Origin: an uncultured Clostridia bacterium
GTDB lineage: Bacteria; Bacillota; Clostridia; Oscillospirales; CAG-272
DNA length: 57,878 nucleotides
Direction: 5' to 3'
Assembly: GCA_944381075.1 (NCBI GenBank)
Contig: CALWJT010000037.1
Span: forward strand, 1-57,878
In this document: positions 44,484 to 51,928 of the stretch, one piece after another
Position numbering within the stretch: the first letter of the stretch is position 1
How the letters are laid out: every line of letters begins with the position of its first letter
Notes under the pieces: generated by a model
The model's input: the letters and a program-made list of their open reading frames with translations, nothing else
Database searches by the model: none
What the model was told of the DNA's origin: nothing
Made by a program: the position numbers and the translations under genes

Positions 44484-44858
44484 TTATAGAACGAAGATAA
44501 GTAGGATGGCGACGATCAGCGCGTAAATGACGACGGTTTCAATAAAGACGAGTCCGAGCATCATGGTGGAGCGGATCTTGCCCTCCGCTTCCGGCTGGCG
44601 GGAAATCCCCTCCGATGATTTGCCGACGACGATGCCCATACCGATGGCGCCCGCCGCCGCCGCAAGTCCGACGGCGATTGCCGCGCCCCATGCTTTGGCG
44701 GAGGTGGCGTCCTCCGCGGTTTCCGCCGTATCCTGCGCTGCCGCTTCGTCGTTCGCCGCTGCGGGATTTTCATCCGCCGCGTAGGCGGGGAAAGCTGCCG
44801 CGGCCAAAAGCAGGACTGCGGCAAGGATCAATAGAAGCTTTTTTGTCATGATTTTCAT
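44484..44858 (-). CDS. atpE: F1Fo ATP synthase c subunit with N-terminal leader
   Basis: At 124 residues this is about 45 longer than a standard c subunit. Residues 1-27 form a signal-peptide-like segment ending AYA, followed by an acidic Ala-rich stretch (28-53), then the two c-ring helices (about 56-80 and 97-122) with the RQPEA loop (88-92). The ion-binding carboxylate is Glu107, followed by Thr108 and Tyr112 as in Na+-type c subunits. The helix-1 Gln of those proteins is Met74, so coupling-ion specificity is uncertain. The start overlaps atpB as ATGA. Confidence 0.92.
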   Translation of the reverse strand: MKIMTKKLLLILAAVLLLAAAAFPAYAADENPAAANDEAAAQDTAETAEDATSAKAWGAAIAVGLAAAAGAIGMGIVVGKSSEGISRQPEAEGKIRSTMMLGLVFIETVVIYALIVAILLIFVL

Positions 44859-45736
44859 TGTTTCGTACCTCCGATGGCATTTGCAGTCAAGTCGCCTGCC
44901 GCCGGGACGGCGGCGCGCTTGCTGGTTTTAGGATTGTGTTTTATTTCTGTAACCTCGCCGTAAAACAGCGCGGTCAGCATTGTCAGGACATAGGCCTGGA
45001 TGACGGCGTGGAGCAGGGTAAACAGAACGCCGACAATGACAGGCAAAACAAAGCTCAGCGAGATGTAATAATAAACAAGTCCGGTCACCAGCGCACCGCT
45101 GAGCAGAGCGCCGAACAGACGGAAGCTCATGGAGATCGGCAGGGAAAATTCCTTGAGCGTTCTTCCCAGTCCGCGCAAACCGTTTGCCGTGATGCCTCCG
45201 ACCAGTATGACGCCATAGGACAGAAATCCCAGCGCAATGGCTCCGTTGATATCCGACAGGGGAGCGGTCAGTGCGGTGGAAATCCCCTGCGTCGTAACGG
45301 CCTGAAAACCGAACAGCTCGAACAGGGTTCCGACGAAAATATAAGTCCCTGCAGTGAACACATAGGCACCGAGGAACCGGTTCCGGTGCGGGCTGTTGGA
45401 TTTTGCAAGCCGGTCGAAAAGCCCGACGGCCTCCTCCAGCACCGTTTGGAATTTACCGGGCACGTTCCGGAAGCGCGGAATGACAAAGATCCGCACAATG
45501 AGAGCGAATACGAAAAGAACGGCCGTAACAAGAAACGCCGAGATAAGTCCTGGATTGACGTCGATCAGACCGAAAAGACTGATTTTGTTGGTCTCGTGCA
45601 GGACTTCGTTTTGCATCAGCTCCTGGATGCTTTCTCCCTTGCTGCCGGAATTGCCCGTGAGAAAGACGCCGATCAACAGCGCAGCGATCACGAGCGCAAA
45701 GACAAGAAGGCTGATGCGCTTTTGTTTTTTGCTCAT
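44855..45736 (-). CDS. atpB: F1Fo ATP synthase a subunit
   Basis: This 293-residue membrane subunit has about six helices. The essential Arg lies in [11 protein letters not shown] (about 207-217), where the common Asn after FG is Ala. The C-terminal helix [21 protein letters not shown] matches the conserved end. The ATG at 45736 follows aaaggag; an upstream in-frame extension is Cys/Pro-rich and runs into the previous gene. It lies 40 bases after the second chromate-transporter gene with no terminator between. Confidence 0.93.
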   Translation of the reverse strand: MSKKQKRISLLVFALVIAALLIGVFLTGNSGSKGESIQELMQNEVLHETNKISLFGLIDVNPGLISAFLVTAVLFVFALIVRIFVIPRFRNVPGKFQTVLEEAVGLFDRLAKSNSPHRNRFLGAYVFTAGTYIFVGTLFELFGFQAVTTQGISTALTAPLSDINGAIALGFLSYGVILVGGITANGLRGLGRTLKEFSLPISMSFRLFGALLSGALVTGLVYYYISLSFVLPVIVGVLFTLLHAVIQAYVLTMLTALFYGEVTEIKHNPKTSKRAAVPAAGDLTANAIGGTKQ

Positions 45737-45776
45737 ATTTTGCAAAACTCCTTTGCGGTAAGACTGTGATTCTGGG

Positions 45777-46352
45777 TCAGAAAAGGGAATACAGCAGCAT
45801 CCCAAGCCCTGCAGAGACCAGAATCATAAGAATCGGAGAGGGCTTTTTCTTTCGGAAGCGTTCCCATAAGAATCCTGCGAGGACCAGGACCGCAAAAATG
45901 ATGATGCCGTTCCAATCGACGGAAATCTTATCGGAGACGGTTTCAAAATGAAGCAGCGTACTGAAAAACATCGTAATGGCCGTGGCGAGGATCAGTCCCG
46001 TGATACAGGGACGGATGCCGCCCAGTGCCGCTCCGACTCCCGCATATTTCAAAAGATTCTGAATGAGCGCTGCAATAATGAGAATAATGAGGAAAGAGGG
46101 AAGAATGACGCCGAGTGTTGCCAGAAGCGAGCCTGCAATGCCGGCCTGTGTAGAACCGACAAAGGTCGCGATGTTGACGGCAATCGGCCCGGGAGTGGAC
46201 TCCGACACCGCAATCAGATTGAGAATCTCCTCTTCTGTCAGCCAGCCGTTTGAAAGGGCTTCTTCCCGGATAAGGGAAATCATCCCATACCCTCCGCCGA
46301 AGGACAGCGCGCCGATCTTGAAAAATGTGAAAAACAGCTTCCAGTAGATCAT
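45777..46352 (-). CDS. chrA: Chromate transporter family protein, half-size (second of pair)
   Basis: This 191-residue membrane protein is a single CHR domain, with the conserved FKIGALSFGGGYGMI (about 12-26) and SESTPGPIAVNIATFVG (about 49-65) motifs and about five to six helices. Two half-size CHR proteins encoded in tandem usually form a heterodimer. Chromate efflux has been shown for some members, but the natural substrate in an anaerobe is unclear. The ATG overlaps the upstream stop (ATGA). Confidence 0.88.
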   Translation of the reverse strand: MIYWKLFFTFFKIGALSFGGGYGMISLIREEALSNGWLTEEEILNLIAVSESTPGPIAVNIATFVGSTQAGIAGSLLATLGVILPSFLIILIIAALIQNLLKYAGVGAALGGIRPCITGLILATAITMFFSTLLHFETVSDKISVDWNGIIIFAVLVLAGFLWERFRKKKPSPILMILVSAGLGMLLYSLF

Positions 46353-46936
46353 TTTGACCGGTTCCTCCCCTTCTCGCGCAGAGAAGCGATGAGATAGCAG
46401 GCGACTCCCGCCGCTGCGCTGATCAAAATGTAGAAAATAGAGGAAAAATCGACGGCGAAGATGGAAAATGCGACCATAAAAAGAAGCGTAAGCGAAAAGA
46501 TGACAAGATGGAAAGCCGTCTTTTTCATTTCCCGAAACATTTTCCAGCCGGCGGACAGGATAAGATATATGACACACACTTGAATGCCGCGGAACGCATA
46601 TGCGGCGTATGTGAATTCCAAAAATTCGTCAAAAAAGAGCGAGATCGCATAAATGATGACAAAAGACGGGATACAAACTGCTATGGTGGCGGCGGCAGCG
46701 CCCAGCACCCCCGCTATCTTGTAGCCGATATAGGTAGCGCCGTTGATGGCAAGCGGTCCGGGGGTAGACTCGGAAATCGCTACCATGTCGAGGAACTCTT
46801 CCTTGCCGATCCATTTTTTCTTGGTGACGAATTCGTTTTCGATCAGCGCGATCATGGCATATCCGCCGCCGAATGTAAAAAGCCCGATTTTTAACATGGA
46901 AAAGAAAAGCTTCCATAACAGTTTGGTTCGTTTCAT
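46349..46936 (-). CDS. chrA: Chromate transporter family protein, half-size (first of pair)
   Basis: This 195-residue CHR-domain protein has LKIGLFTFGGGYAMI (about 15-29) and SESTPGPLAINGATYIGYK (about 54-72). It is homologous to the next gene, with which it overlaps by four bases. It lies 37 bases downstream of citrate synthase on the same strand. I see no hairpin terminator in that gap, so it is probably co-transcribed with gltA. Confidence 0.88.
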   Translation of the reverse strand: MKRTKLLWKLFFSMLKIGLFTFGGGYAMIALIENEFVTKKKWIGKEEFLDMVAISESTPGPLAINGATYIGYKIAGVLGAAAATIAVCIPSFVIIYAISLFFDEFLEFTYAAYAFRGIQVCVIYLILSAGWKMFREMKKTAFHLVIFSLTLLFMVAFSIFAVDFSSIFYILISAAAGVACYLIASLREKGRNRSK

Positions 46937-46973
46937 CTTATTGCCTTTTCATGGAAATAGGGATATGTAGTGC

Positions 46974-48335
46974 TTATCTGTCCGCAAGAGGAACATAAGG
47001 AACGGATTCTTTGACGCTGATATAAGAAGGGCGAATGATCTTGCCCGCGTTCTGGATCTCTTCCATTCGGTGGGCGCTCCAGCCGGCGATCCGCGCCACC
47101 GCGAAGATCGGCGTAAAAAGCTCGTAGGGGAGCCCCAGCATTTTATATACCATGCCGGAATAAAAGTCAACGTTGGCGCTGACGCCCTTATACATTTTTC
47201 GTTTTTCCGCAATGATTTCCGGGGCAAGCGAGGCGACGGTCTCATAGAGGGAGAATTCCTCTTCCATCCCTTTTTCGACGGAAAGCCGTTTCGCAGATTC
47301 CTTGAGGATATCAGCCCGCGGATCAGAAATGGAGTATACGGCATGTCCCATGCCGTATATCAGTCCCGCACGGTCGAATGCTTCCTTGTCGAGCAGGCGG
47401 ACAAGATAATCCTTCACCTGCGCTTTATCGGCAGTGTCGATGGAGGCTTTCATATCGTCGAACATCTGCATGACCTTGATGTTCGCGCCGCCGTGACGGG
47501 GGCCCTTGAGGGATCCGAGCGCTGCGGAAACGGCGGAATAGGTATCGGTTCCGGAGGACGTGACCACATGTGTGGTAAAGGTAGAGTTGTTCCCGCCGCC
47601 ATGCTCGGCGTGGAGCACCAGCGCAAGGTCAAGAAGCTTTGCTTCAAGCGGGCTGTATTCTCCATTTTCCCGCAGGATATAGAGAAGATTGGCTGCGGTC
47701 CCAAGCTCCGGCTTCGGAAAGTGGATGAACAGGCTTTTTCCGTTGTGATAATGCTGATAGGACTGATAGCTGTATACCGACAGCAGCGGAAACATGGCGA
47801 TAAGCTGGAGACATTGGCGCAGGACGTTCGGCGTGGAGATGTCATCCGGATTTTCATCATAGGCATACAGCGCAAGCACGCTGCGTGAGAGAATGTTCAT
47901 CATATCTTTGCCGGGCGCCTTGAGGATGAGGTCCCGCACAAAGGAGGGCGGCAGGGAACGGTAGAGCGAAAGCTGCGTGCAGAAATGTTCCAGCTCATTT
48001 TTTGACGGAAGCTCGGAGAACAAAAGCAGATAAACGGTTTCCTCAAAACCGGGACGGTTCTCCCTTAGAAAGCCCCTTACGATATCTCTGACATTGATCC
48101 CGCGATAGTAGAGCTGTCCCTCGCACGGCACCTCGTTGCCGTTTTCATCGCGCTTTTTTGCCTCGATGCAGGAAACCTCCGTAAGGCCTGCGACAACACC
48201 ATTGCCGTTCAGGTCGCGAAGCCCTCTTTTGACATCGTGTTCAAGATACATTTGCGCAACGATGTGATTGTTTCCGTTTGACCTTTCGGCAAGCTCTTTG
48301 ATATAGGGGGTAATTTCCGAATAGTTTGTGATCAT
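46974..48335 (-). CDS. gltA: Citrate synthase
   Basis: This 453-residue enzyme condenses oxaloacetate and acetyl-CoA. Catalytic residues are visible: His in LHAEHGGGNNSTFT (about 240-253), His in YGMGHAVYS (about 335-343) and Asp in SANVDFYSG (about 392-400). It is somewhat longer than the typical enzyme owing to an N-terminal extension. In this organism it probably serves glutamate synthesis, drawing oxaloacetate away from the succinate branch. It has a strong promoter and diverges from a LysR gene, an arrangement reminiscent of the Bacillus citrate synthase regulator CitR. Confidence 0.95.
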   Translation of the reverse strand: MITNYSEITPYIKELAERSNGNNHIVAQMYLEHDVKRGLRDLNGNGVVAGLTEVSCIEAKKRDENGNEVPCEGQLYYRGINVRDIVRGFLRENRPGFEETVYLLLFSELPSKNELEHFCTQLSLYRSLPPSFVRDLILKAPGKDMMNILSRSVLALYAYDENPDDISTPNVLRQCLQLIAMFPLLSVYSYQSYQHYHNGKSLFIHFPKPELGTAANLLYILRENGEYSPLEAKLLDLALVLHAEHGGGNNSTFTTHVVTSSGTDTYSAVSAALGSLKGPRHGGANIKVMQMFDDMKASIDTADKAQVKDYLVRLLDKEAFDRAGLIYGMGHAVYSISDPRADILKESAKRLSVEKGMEEEFSLYETVASLAPEIIAEKRKMYKGVSANVDFYSGMVYKMLGLPYELFTPIFAVARIAGWSAHRMEEIQNAGKIIRPSYISVKESVPYVPLADR

Positions 48336-48475
48336 GGTTTTGCCTCCTTTGATTTATCATTTGCTCGCAGAGCGTTTTTTATAAAGGGAATTCTTCTCAG
48401 AGCCGTCTCTGGGGGTCACGAAAGATGGCGGAGCATACAAAGAGCGCAAGGCCGCGTATCCGGATATCCATACTT
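48336..48475 (-). other. Leader of the citrate synthase transcript
   Basis: About 140 untranslated bases separate the predicted start site from the gltA ATG. A small hairpin (CAGAGACGGCTCTG on the - strand, near 48394-48407) is the only structure I see. No known riboswitch was recognised. Confidence 0.35.
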
Positions 48476-48481
48476 TTTCCT

Positions 48482-48510
48482 ATTATACACCTTGACAATT
48501 CATTTGTAAA
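48482..48510 (-). promoter_or_regulatory. Promoter of gltA with overlapping dyad
   Basis: On the - strand, TTTACA (48510-48505), a 17-base spacer and a perfect TATAAT (48487-48482). An imperfect palindrome, TTTGTAAAATATTATAATTT and on to 48528, starts at 48503 and covers the -35. It is a likely operator for the divergent LysR protein. Confidence 0.75.
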
Positions 48511-48573
48511 ATATTATAATTTTATAAAGTTCATAATATATTTATTATACTCAAGATACGCAGGAGAGCTGTC

Positions 48574-49473
48574 ATGACCATACGTCATTTGAAAATTTTG
48601 ATCGCCGTTTGTGAGAACGGGAGCATTACGAAGGCTGCCGAGATGCTGCACATAGCGCAGCCGGCGGTCAGCTGCACGATCGCGGAGATCGAGAAATACT
48701 ACAAGGTCGTCCTGTTTGACCGCATCAATCAGCGGCTTGTGATAACAGACGCCGGAAAAAACCTTTTGCTCAAGGCCAGAGAAGTGATCGCGAGCTTCGA
48801 CGATTTTGAAAACGTAGCAAGGCAGGGCAGCAAGCGTCCTACCATCCGGATCGGGTCCTCTCTTACCATCGGGAAAACCATCGTCCCCGCATACGTTCAA
48901 AAAATCAAGGAACAGTATCCGGAGGTCAAGCTGTCTGTGATGATTCATAATACGAGTGTCATCGAGAGGGAGCTGGAACAGGGAAACCTTGATTTTGGCT
49001 TTGTCGAAGGACAGGTCCTGTCCTCTCGGATCCATGCGGTGCCGTTCGGCTCCGACAGGCTTGCCGCGGTATGCGCGGCGGATTATGCGATCCCGGAAAA
49101 GGTCGCCCTTTCAGAGCTTGGTTCCCACAATCTTTTGTTTCGGGAAAAGGGGAGCGCCTCAAGAGAGCTGATCGACAACATCTTTTCCATTCACCGGCTT
49201 ACGGTGTCTCCGATGATGGAGTCCGTGAGCAATGAGGCGATTCTTGCGGCTGCGGCTGCGGGACTCGGCATTGCCATTCTGCCGGAGGGGCTGATCTGTT
49301 CCTACCTTGCCTCGGACCAGCTGAAAAAGATTGAAATCGACGGCGTAAATTTTGGCAGGGAATACTATATGATCTCGCATAAAAATAAAAAATTCAGTCC
49401 TCTTCAAAGGCAGATCTACGATCTGTTTCGGGCCGTATTTTCGGAGAAGAACGACCGGTATGCCTCCGCATAG
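48574..49473 (+). CDS. LysR-family regulator, divergent from citrate synthase
   Basis: This 299-residue LysR protein has an HTH at 1-60 (KAAEMLHIAQPAVSCTIAEIEKYY) and an effector domain beginning about 90 (IRIGSSLTIGKTIVPAYV). It belongs to the CysB/CbbR-like majority branch, distinct from the paralogues at 5144 and 49552. The ATG follows caggagag. The back-to-back arrangement with gltA and the dyad in the shared gap suggest control of citrate synthase. The inducer is unknown. Confidence 0.87.
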   Translation: MTIRHLKILIAVCENGSITKAAEMLHIAQPAVSCTIAEIEKYYKVVLFDRINQRLVITDAGKNLLLKAREVIASFDDFENVARQGSKRPTIRIGSSLTIGKTIVPAYVQKIKEQYPEVKLSVMIHNTSVIERELEQGNLDFGFVEGQVLSSRIHAVPFGSDRLAAVCAADYAIPEKVALSELGSHNLLFREKGSASRELIDNIFSIHRLTVSPMMESVSNEAILAAAAAGLGIAILPEGLICSYLASDQLKKIEIDGVNFGREYYMISHKNKKFSPLQRQIYDLFRAVFSEKNDRYASA

Positions 49474-49490
49474 GAACCTTTGATATCCAC

Positions 49491-49519
49491 TTGCAATTTG
49501 TCATAATAAATGCTATACT
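49491..49519 (+). promoter_or_regulatory. Promoter of the LysR gene at 49552
   Basis: TTGCAA (49491-49496), a 17-base spacer and TATACT (49514-49519), 32 bases before the ATG. Confidence 0.65.
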
Positions 49520-49551
49520 GTAAACAGTTCAGCCCGGGAGAGAGTGTGCGA

Positions 49552-50493
49552 ATGAATATTCTGCATTTGAAATATGCCGTTGAAGTAGCAAAAACGAAGT
49601 CGATCAGCAAAGCGGCGGAAAATCTGTATATGGGACAGCCGAATCTCAGCCGTGCAATAAAGGAGCTGGAAGAATCGCTGGGGATCATGATTTTCGACCG
49701 GAATCCTAAAGGGATCACAGTGACTCCTCAGGGCGAGGAATTCCTTCAGTATGCCAGACGCATCATCTCTCAGGTGGACGAGGTGGAGCAGATGTATAAA
49801 AGCCGTGCGTCCGGCAAGCAGAAATTTTCGGCATGCGTGCCGCGGGCAAGCTATATTTCTTACGCATTTGCCGAGTTCGCAAGGCAGATCGATCTTTTAT
49901 CGCCGGCGGAAATATACTATAAGGAAACCAATTCAATGCGCACGATCGCAAATGTTTCCAAGGAGGACTATTCGCTCGGCATCATTCGATATCAGACGGC
50001 GTTTGATAAATATTTTCAGATGATGTTTGAAGAAAAAAAGCTTGCCCACGAGAAAATTACGGATTTTTCCTATCGTTTGCTTGTCTCTTCCAAGTCGCCG
50101 CTTGCGGAAAAAGAGGAGATCGAAATGTCGGAGCTTGGGCAATATATCGAGATTACGCATGCGGATCCGTATGTGCCCTCGATGCCGCTTATCGACGTCA
50201 AAAAGGCGGAGCTGTCGGAGTTTGTCGATAAGCGGATCTATGTGTTTGAGAGGGCAAGTCAGTTCAACCTTTTGGAAACGGTGCCTCATACGTTTATGTG
50301 GGTGTCCCCCATCCCGGACTCCCTATGTGAGCGCTATGGCCTGGTGCAAAGGGCCGTCCGTGCCAATACCAAAACGTACTGCGACGTGTTTATCTGCCGC
50401 GGTGATTATAAGCTGACGTCTCTGGACCGGCTGTTTATGGAAGAGGTTCGGAAGGCAAGGGATGCCTATGTGGATCCGCCGGCATATCGATAA
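49552..50493 (+). CDS. LysR-family regulator of the hydrogenase locus (paralogue of 5144)
   Basis: This 313-residue regulator is closely related to the LysR at 5144. They share ILHLKYAVEV, the AAENLYMGQPNLSRAI recognition helix and effector-domain segments such as LGIIRYQT. The ATG at 49552 follows gggagag and lies past the promoter. The last codons and stop overlap the first TATCGATA element (50485-50492) of the operator array driving the kinase-ferredoxin-hydrogenase operon. It is the natural candidate to bind that array and the matching array at 6246. Confidence 0.9.
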   Translation: MNILHLKYAVEVAKTKSISKAAENLYMGQPNLSRAIKELEESLGIMIFDRNPKGITVTPQGEEFLQYARRIISQVDEVEQMYKSRASGKQKFSACVPRASYISYAFAEFARQIDLLSPAEIYYKETNSMRTIANVSKEDYSLGIIRYQTAFDKYFQMMFEEKKLAHEKITDFSYRLLVSSKSPLAEKEEIEMSELGQYIEITHADPYVPSMPLIDVKKAELSEFVDKRIYVFERASQFNLLETVPHTFMWVSPIPDSLCERYGLVQRAVRANTKTYCDVFICRGDYKLTSLDRLFMEEVRKARDAYVDPPAYR

Positions 50494-50510
50494 AAATATA
50501 TCGATATGCC
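50481..50510 (+). promoter_or_regulatory. Two-copy TATCGATA operator array, 14-bp period
   Basis: TATCGATA at 50485-50492 and 50499-50506 start 14 bp apart, within a perfect 12-bp-arm inverted repeat (50481-50492 and 50499-50510) with a 6-base centre. Downstream, ATGC, six bases and TACATTTTAC repeat the arrangement at 6285-6305. It overlaps the 3' end of the LysR gene. Confidence 0.75.
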
Positions 50511-50520
50511 ATATTTACAT

Positions 50521-50549
50521 TTTACTATTCAAAATCCATATGATAAAAT
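50521..50549 (+). promoter_or_regulatory. Promoter of the hydrogenase-sensor operon
   Basis: TTTACT (50521-50526), a 17-base spacer and TAAAAT (50544-50549), in the same CATATGATAAAATAA context as the promoter at 6301-6329. Confidence 0.7.
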
Positions 50550-50602
50550 AATAAAGAAATAACATGGATTCGTTTATTTCGAGGTTGTGAGGAGGACTTT
50601 CT

Positions 50603-51370
50603 ATGAAATTTGACAGGATTCTTGCGGCAAGAAAGGGCAAGATCGTATATCAAAGCGGAAATGCCGCTGTGAAGGTATTTGACGAAAGCTATTCCAAATC
50701 GGATATTTTGAATGAAGCGCTGAATCAGGCAAGAATTGAAGAAACAGGGCTTGCCATTCCCAAAATCCTGGAGGTCGGAACGGTCGACGGGAAGTGGGCG
50801 CTGTCCTTAGAGTACATAGAAGGCAGGACGCTTGCCTCATTGATGACGGAGCAGCCTGAGAAAAAAGACGAATATATGGCGCTTTTCGTCTCTTTGCAAC
50901 GGCAGATCCACAGCAAAAAGGCGCCGCTTTTGACGACGCTCAAGGATAAGATGACGCGCAAGATTTCTTATGCGGAGCTTGCGGCGACGGTTCGCTATGA
51001 TCTGCAGGTGAAGCTGCGGGAGATGCCGGGGCCGAGCTATGTATGTCATTGCGATTTTAGTCCGTCCAATATTCTGATACGAGACGATGGGACCCCGTTT
51101 ATTCTGGACTGGTCGCATGCGACGCAGGGAAATCCATGTGTGGATGCGGCGATTACCTATATTTTATTTCTGCTTTCCGGACATGGCAGCCTGGCAGAGG
51201 CATATTTGTCGCTTTTTTGCGAAAAATCGGGAATCGACCCAAAATCCGTTTTAAAATGGGTACCGGTCGCGGCGGCATCGAAATCGATCAAAACCGAAGG
51301 GGCAGACAAAGCATTTCTGCTTTCCTTGGCAAATACAGTGGATTATCAGAATGGAGGAATCAAACAATGA
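50603..51370 (+). CDS. APH-fold small-molecule or protein kinase
   Basis: This 255-residue protein belongs to the aminoglycoside phosphotransferase / choline kinase superfamily. It has an N-lobe with VKVF and SLEYIEG hinge-like strands, the catalytic HCDFSPSNIL (about 149-158) with the HxDxxxxN pattern, and the metal-binding ILDWSHA (about 167-173). A strong gtgaggagg site precedes the ATG. It is the first gene after the shared promoter. Because a SpoIIE-type phosphatase lies in the same operon, it could be the opposing kinase of a switch, but a metabolite kinase is equally possible. Confidence 0.8.
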   Translation: MKFDRILAARKGKIVYQSGNAAVKVFDESYSKSDILNEALNQARIEETGLAIPKILEVGTVDGKWALSLEYIEGRTLASLMTEQPEKKDEYMALFVSLQRQIHSKKAPLLTTLKDKMTRKISYAELAATVRYDLQVKLREMPGPSYVCHCDFSPSNILIRDDGTPFILDWSHATQGNPCVDAAITYILFLLSGHGSLAEAYLSLFCEKSGIDPKSVLKWVPVAAASKSIKTEGADKAFLLSLANTVDYQNGGIKQ

Positions 51371-51606
51371 AAGTTACGGTATGTATCGGCAGTTCCTGTC
51401 ATCTCAAGGGCTCGCGCCAGGTGGTTGAAACGCTGCGGCGCCTGATAGAAGAGAACCATCTGGAAAATAAAGTAGAGATTTCAGGCACTTTCTGTCTTGG
51501 CCAATGTCAAAAGGGCGTTTGCGTCACCATTGGGGATACGGTTTATTCGGTGACGCCTGAAACGACGGAGGACTTTTTTCAAACGCAGATTCTGTCGAAG
51601 GTCTGA
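51367..51606 (+). CDS. Thioredoxin-like [2Fe-2S] ferredoxin
   Basis: This 79-residue protein is the close homologue of the ferredoxin at 6519. The Cys pattern is CIGSSC (C-x4-C) and CLGQC (C-x3-C), and it shares KGSRQVVxxLxRLIEEN. The ATG overlaps the kinase stop (ATGA), so the two are translationally coupled. It probably carries electrons to or from the hydrogenase-like proteins downstream, or relays redox state to them. Confidence 0.88.
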   Translation: MKVTVCIGSSCHLKGSRQVVETLRRLIEENHLENKVEISGTFCLGQCQKGVCVTIGDTVYSVTPETTEDFFQTQILSKV

Positions 51607-51655
51607 TGGCGCCGATTCTGAAATCTTCTTCATCGAAACGGAAAGGAGTAGTCTC

Positions 51656-51928
51656 ATGATTGTTCAGATCTGTGTTGGCAGCTCCTGCCATCTGAAAGGC
51701 TCTCATGAAATTGTGGAACTGATGAAAAAAGCGATAGCGGAGCATTCCCTGGAGGACGAGGTGACGCTTGCCGGCAGCTTCTGCATCGGAAAATGCAATC
51801 GGGTGGGGGTGACCATCCAAGTGGATGATGACGTCTATACCGGCATCACGCCGATGGGCTTCGATGAATTTTTCCGCGAACATATCCTCGAAAAACTGGG
51901 AAACCAAGGAGGAAAGGCTTATGGCTGA
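51656..51928 (+). CDS. Second thioredoxin-like [2Fe-2S] ferredoxin
   Basis: This 90-residue member of the same family has CVGSSC and CIGKC ligands. It diverges from its neighbour (KGSHEIVELMKKAI, with a longer C-terminus). The ribosome binding site ggaaaggag precedes the ATG, and the end overlaps the HydS-like gene by 8 bases. In related loci a small ferredoxin of this type precedes HydS-like genes, supporting a partnership with the protein at 51921. Confidence 0.87.
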   Translation: MIVQICVGSSCHLKGSHEIVELMKKAIAEHSLEDEVTLAGSFCIGKCNRVGVTIQVDDDVYTGITPMGFDEFFREHILEKLGNQGGKAYG

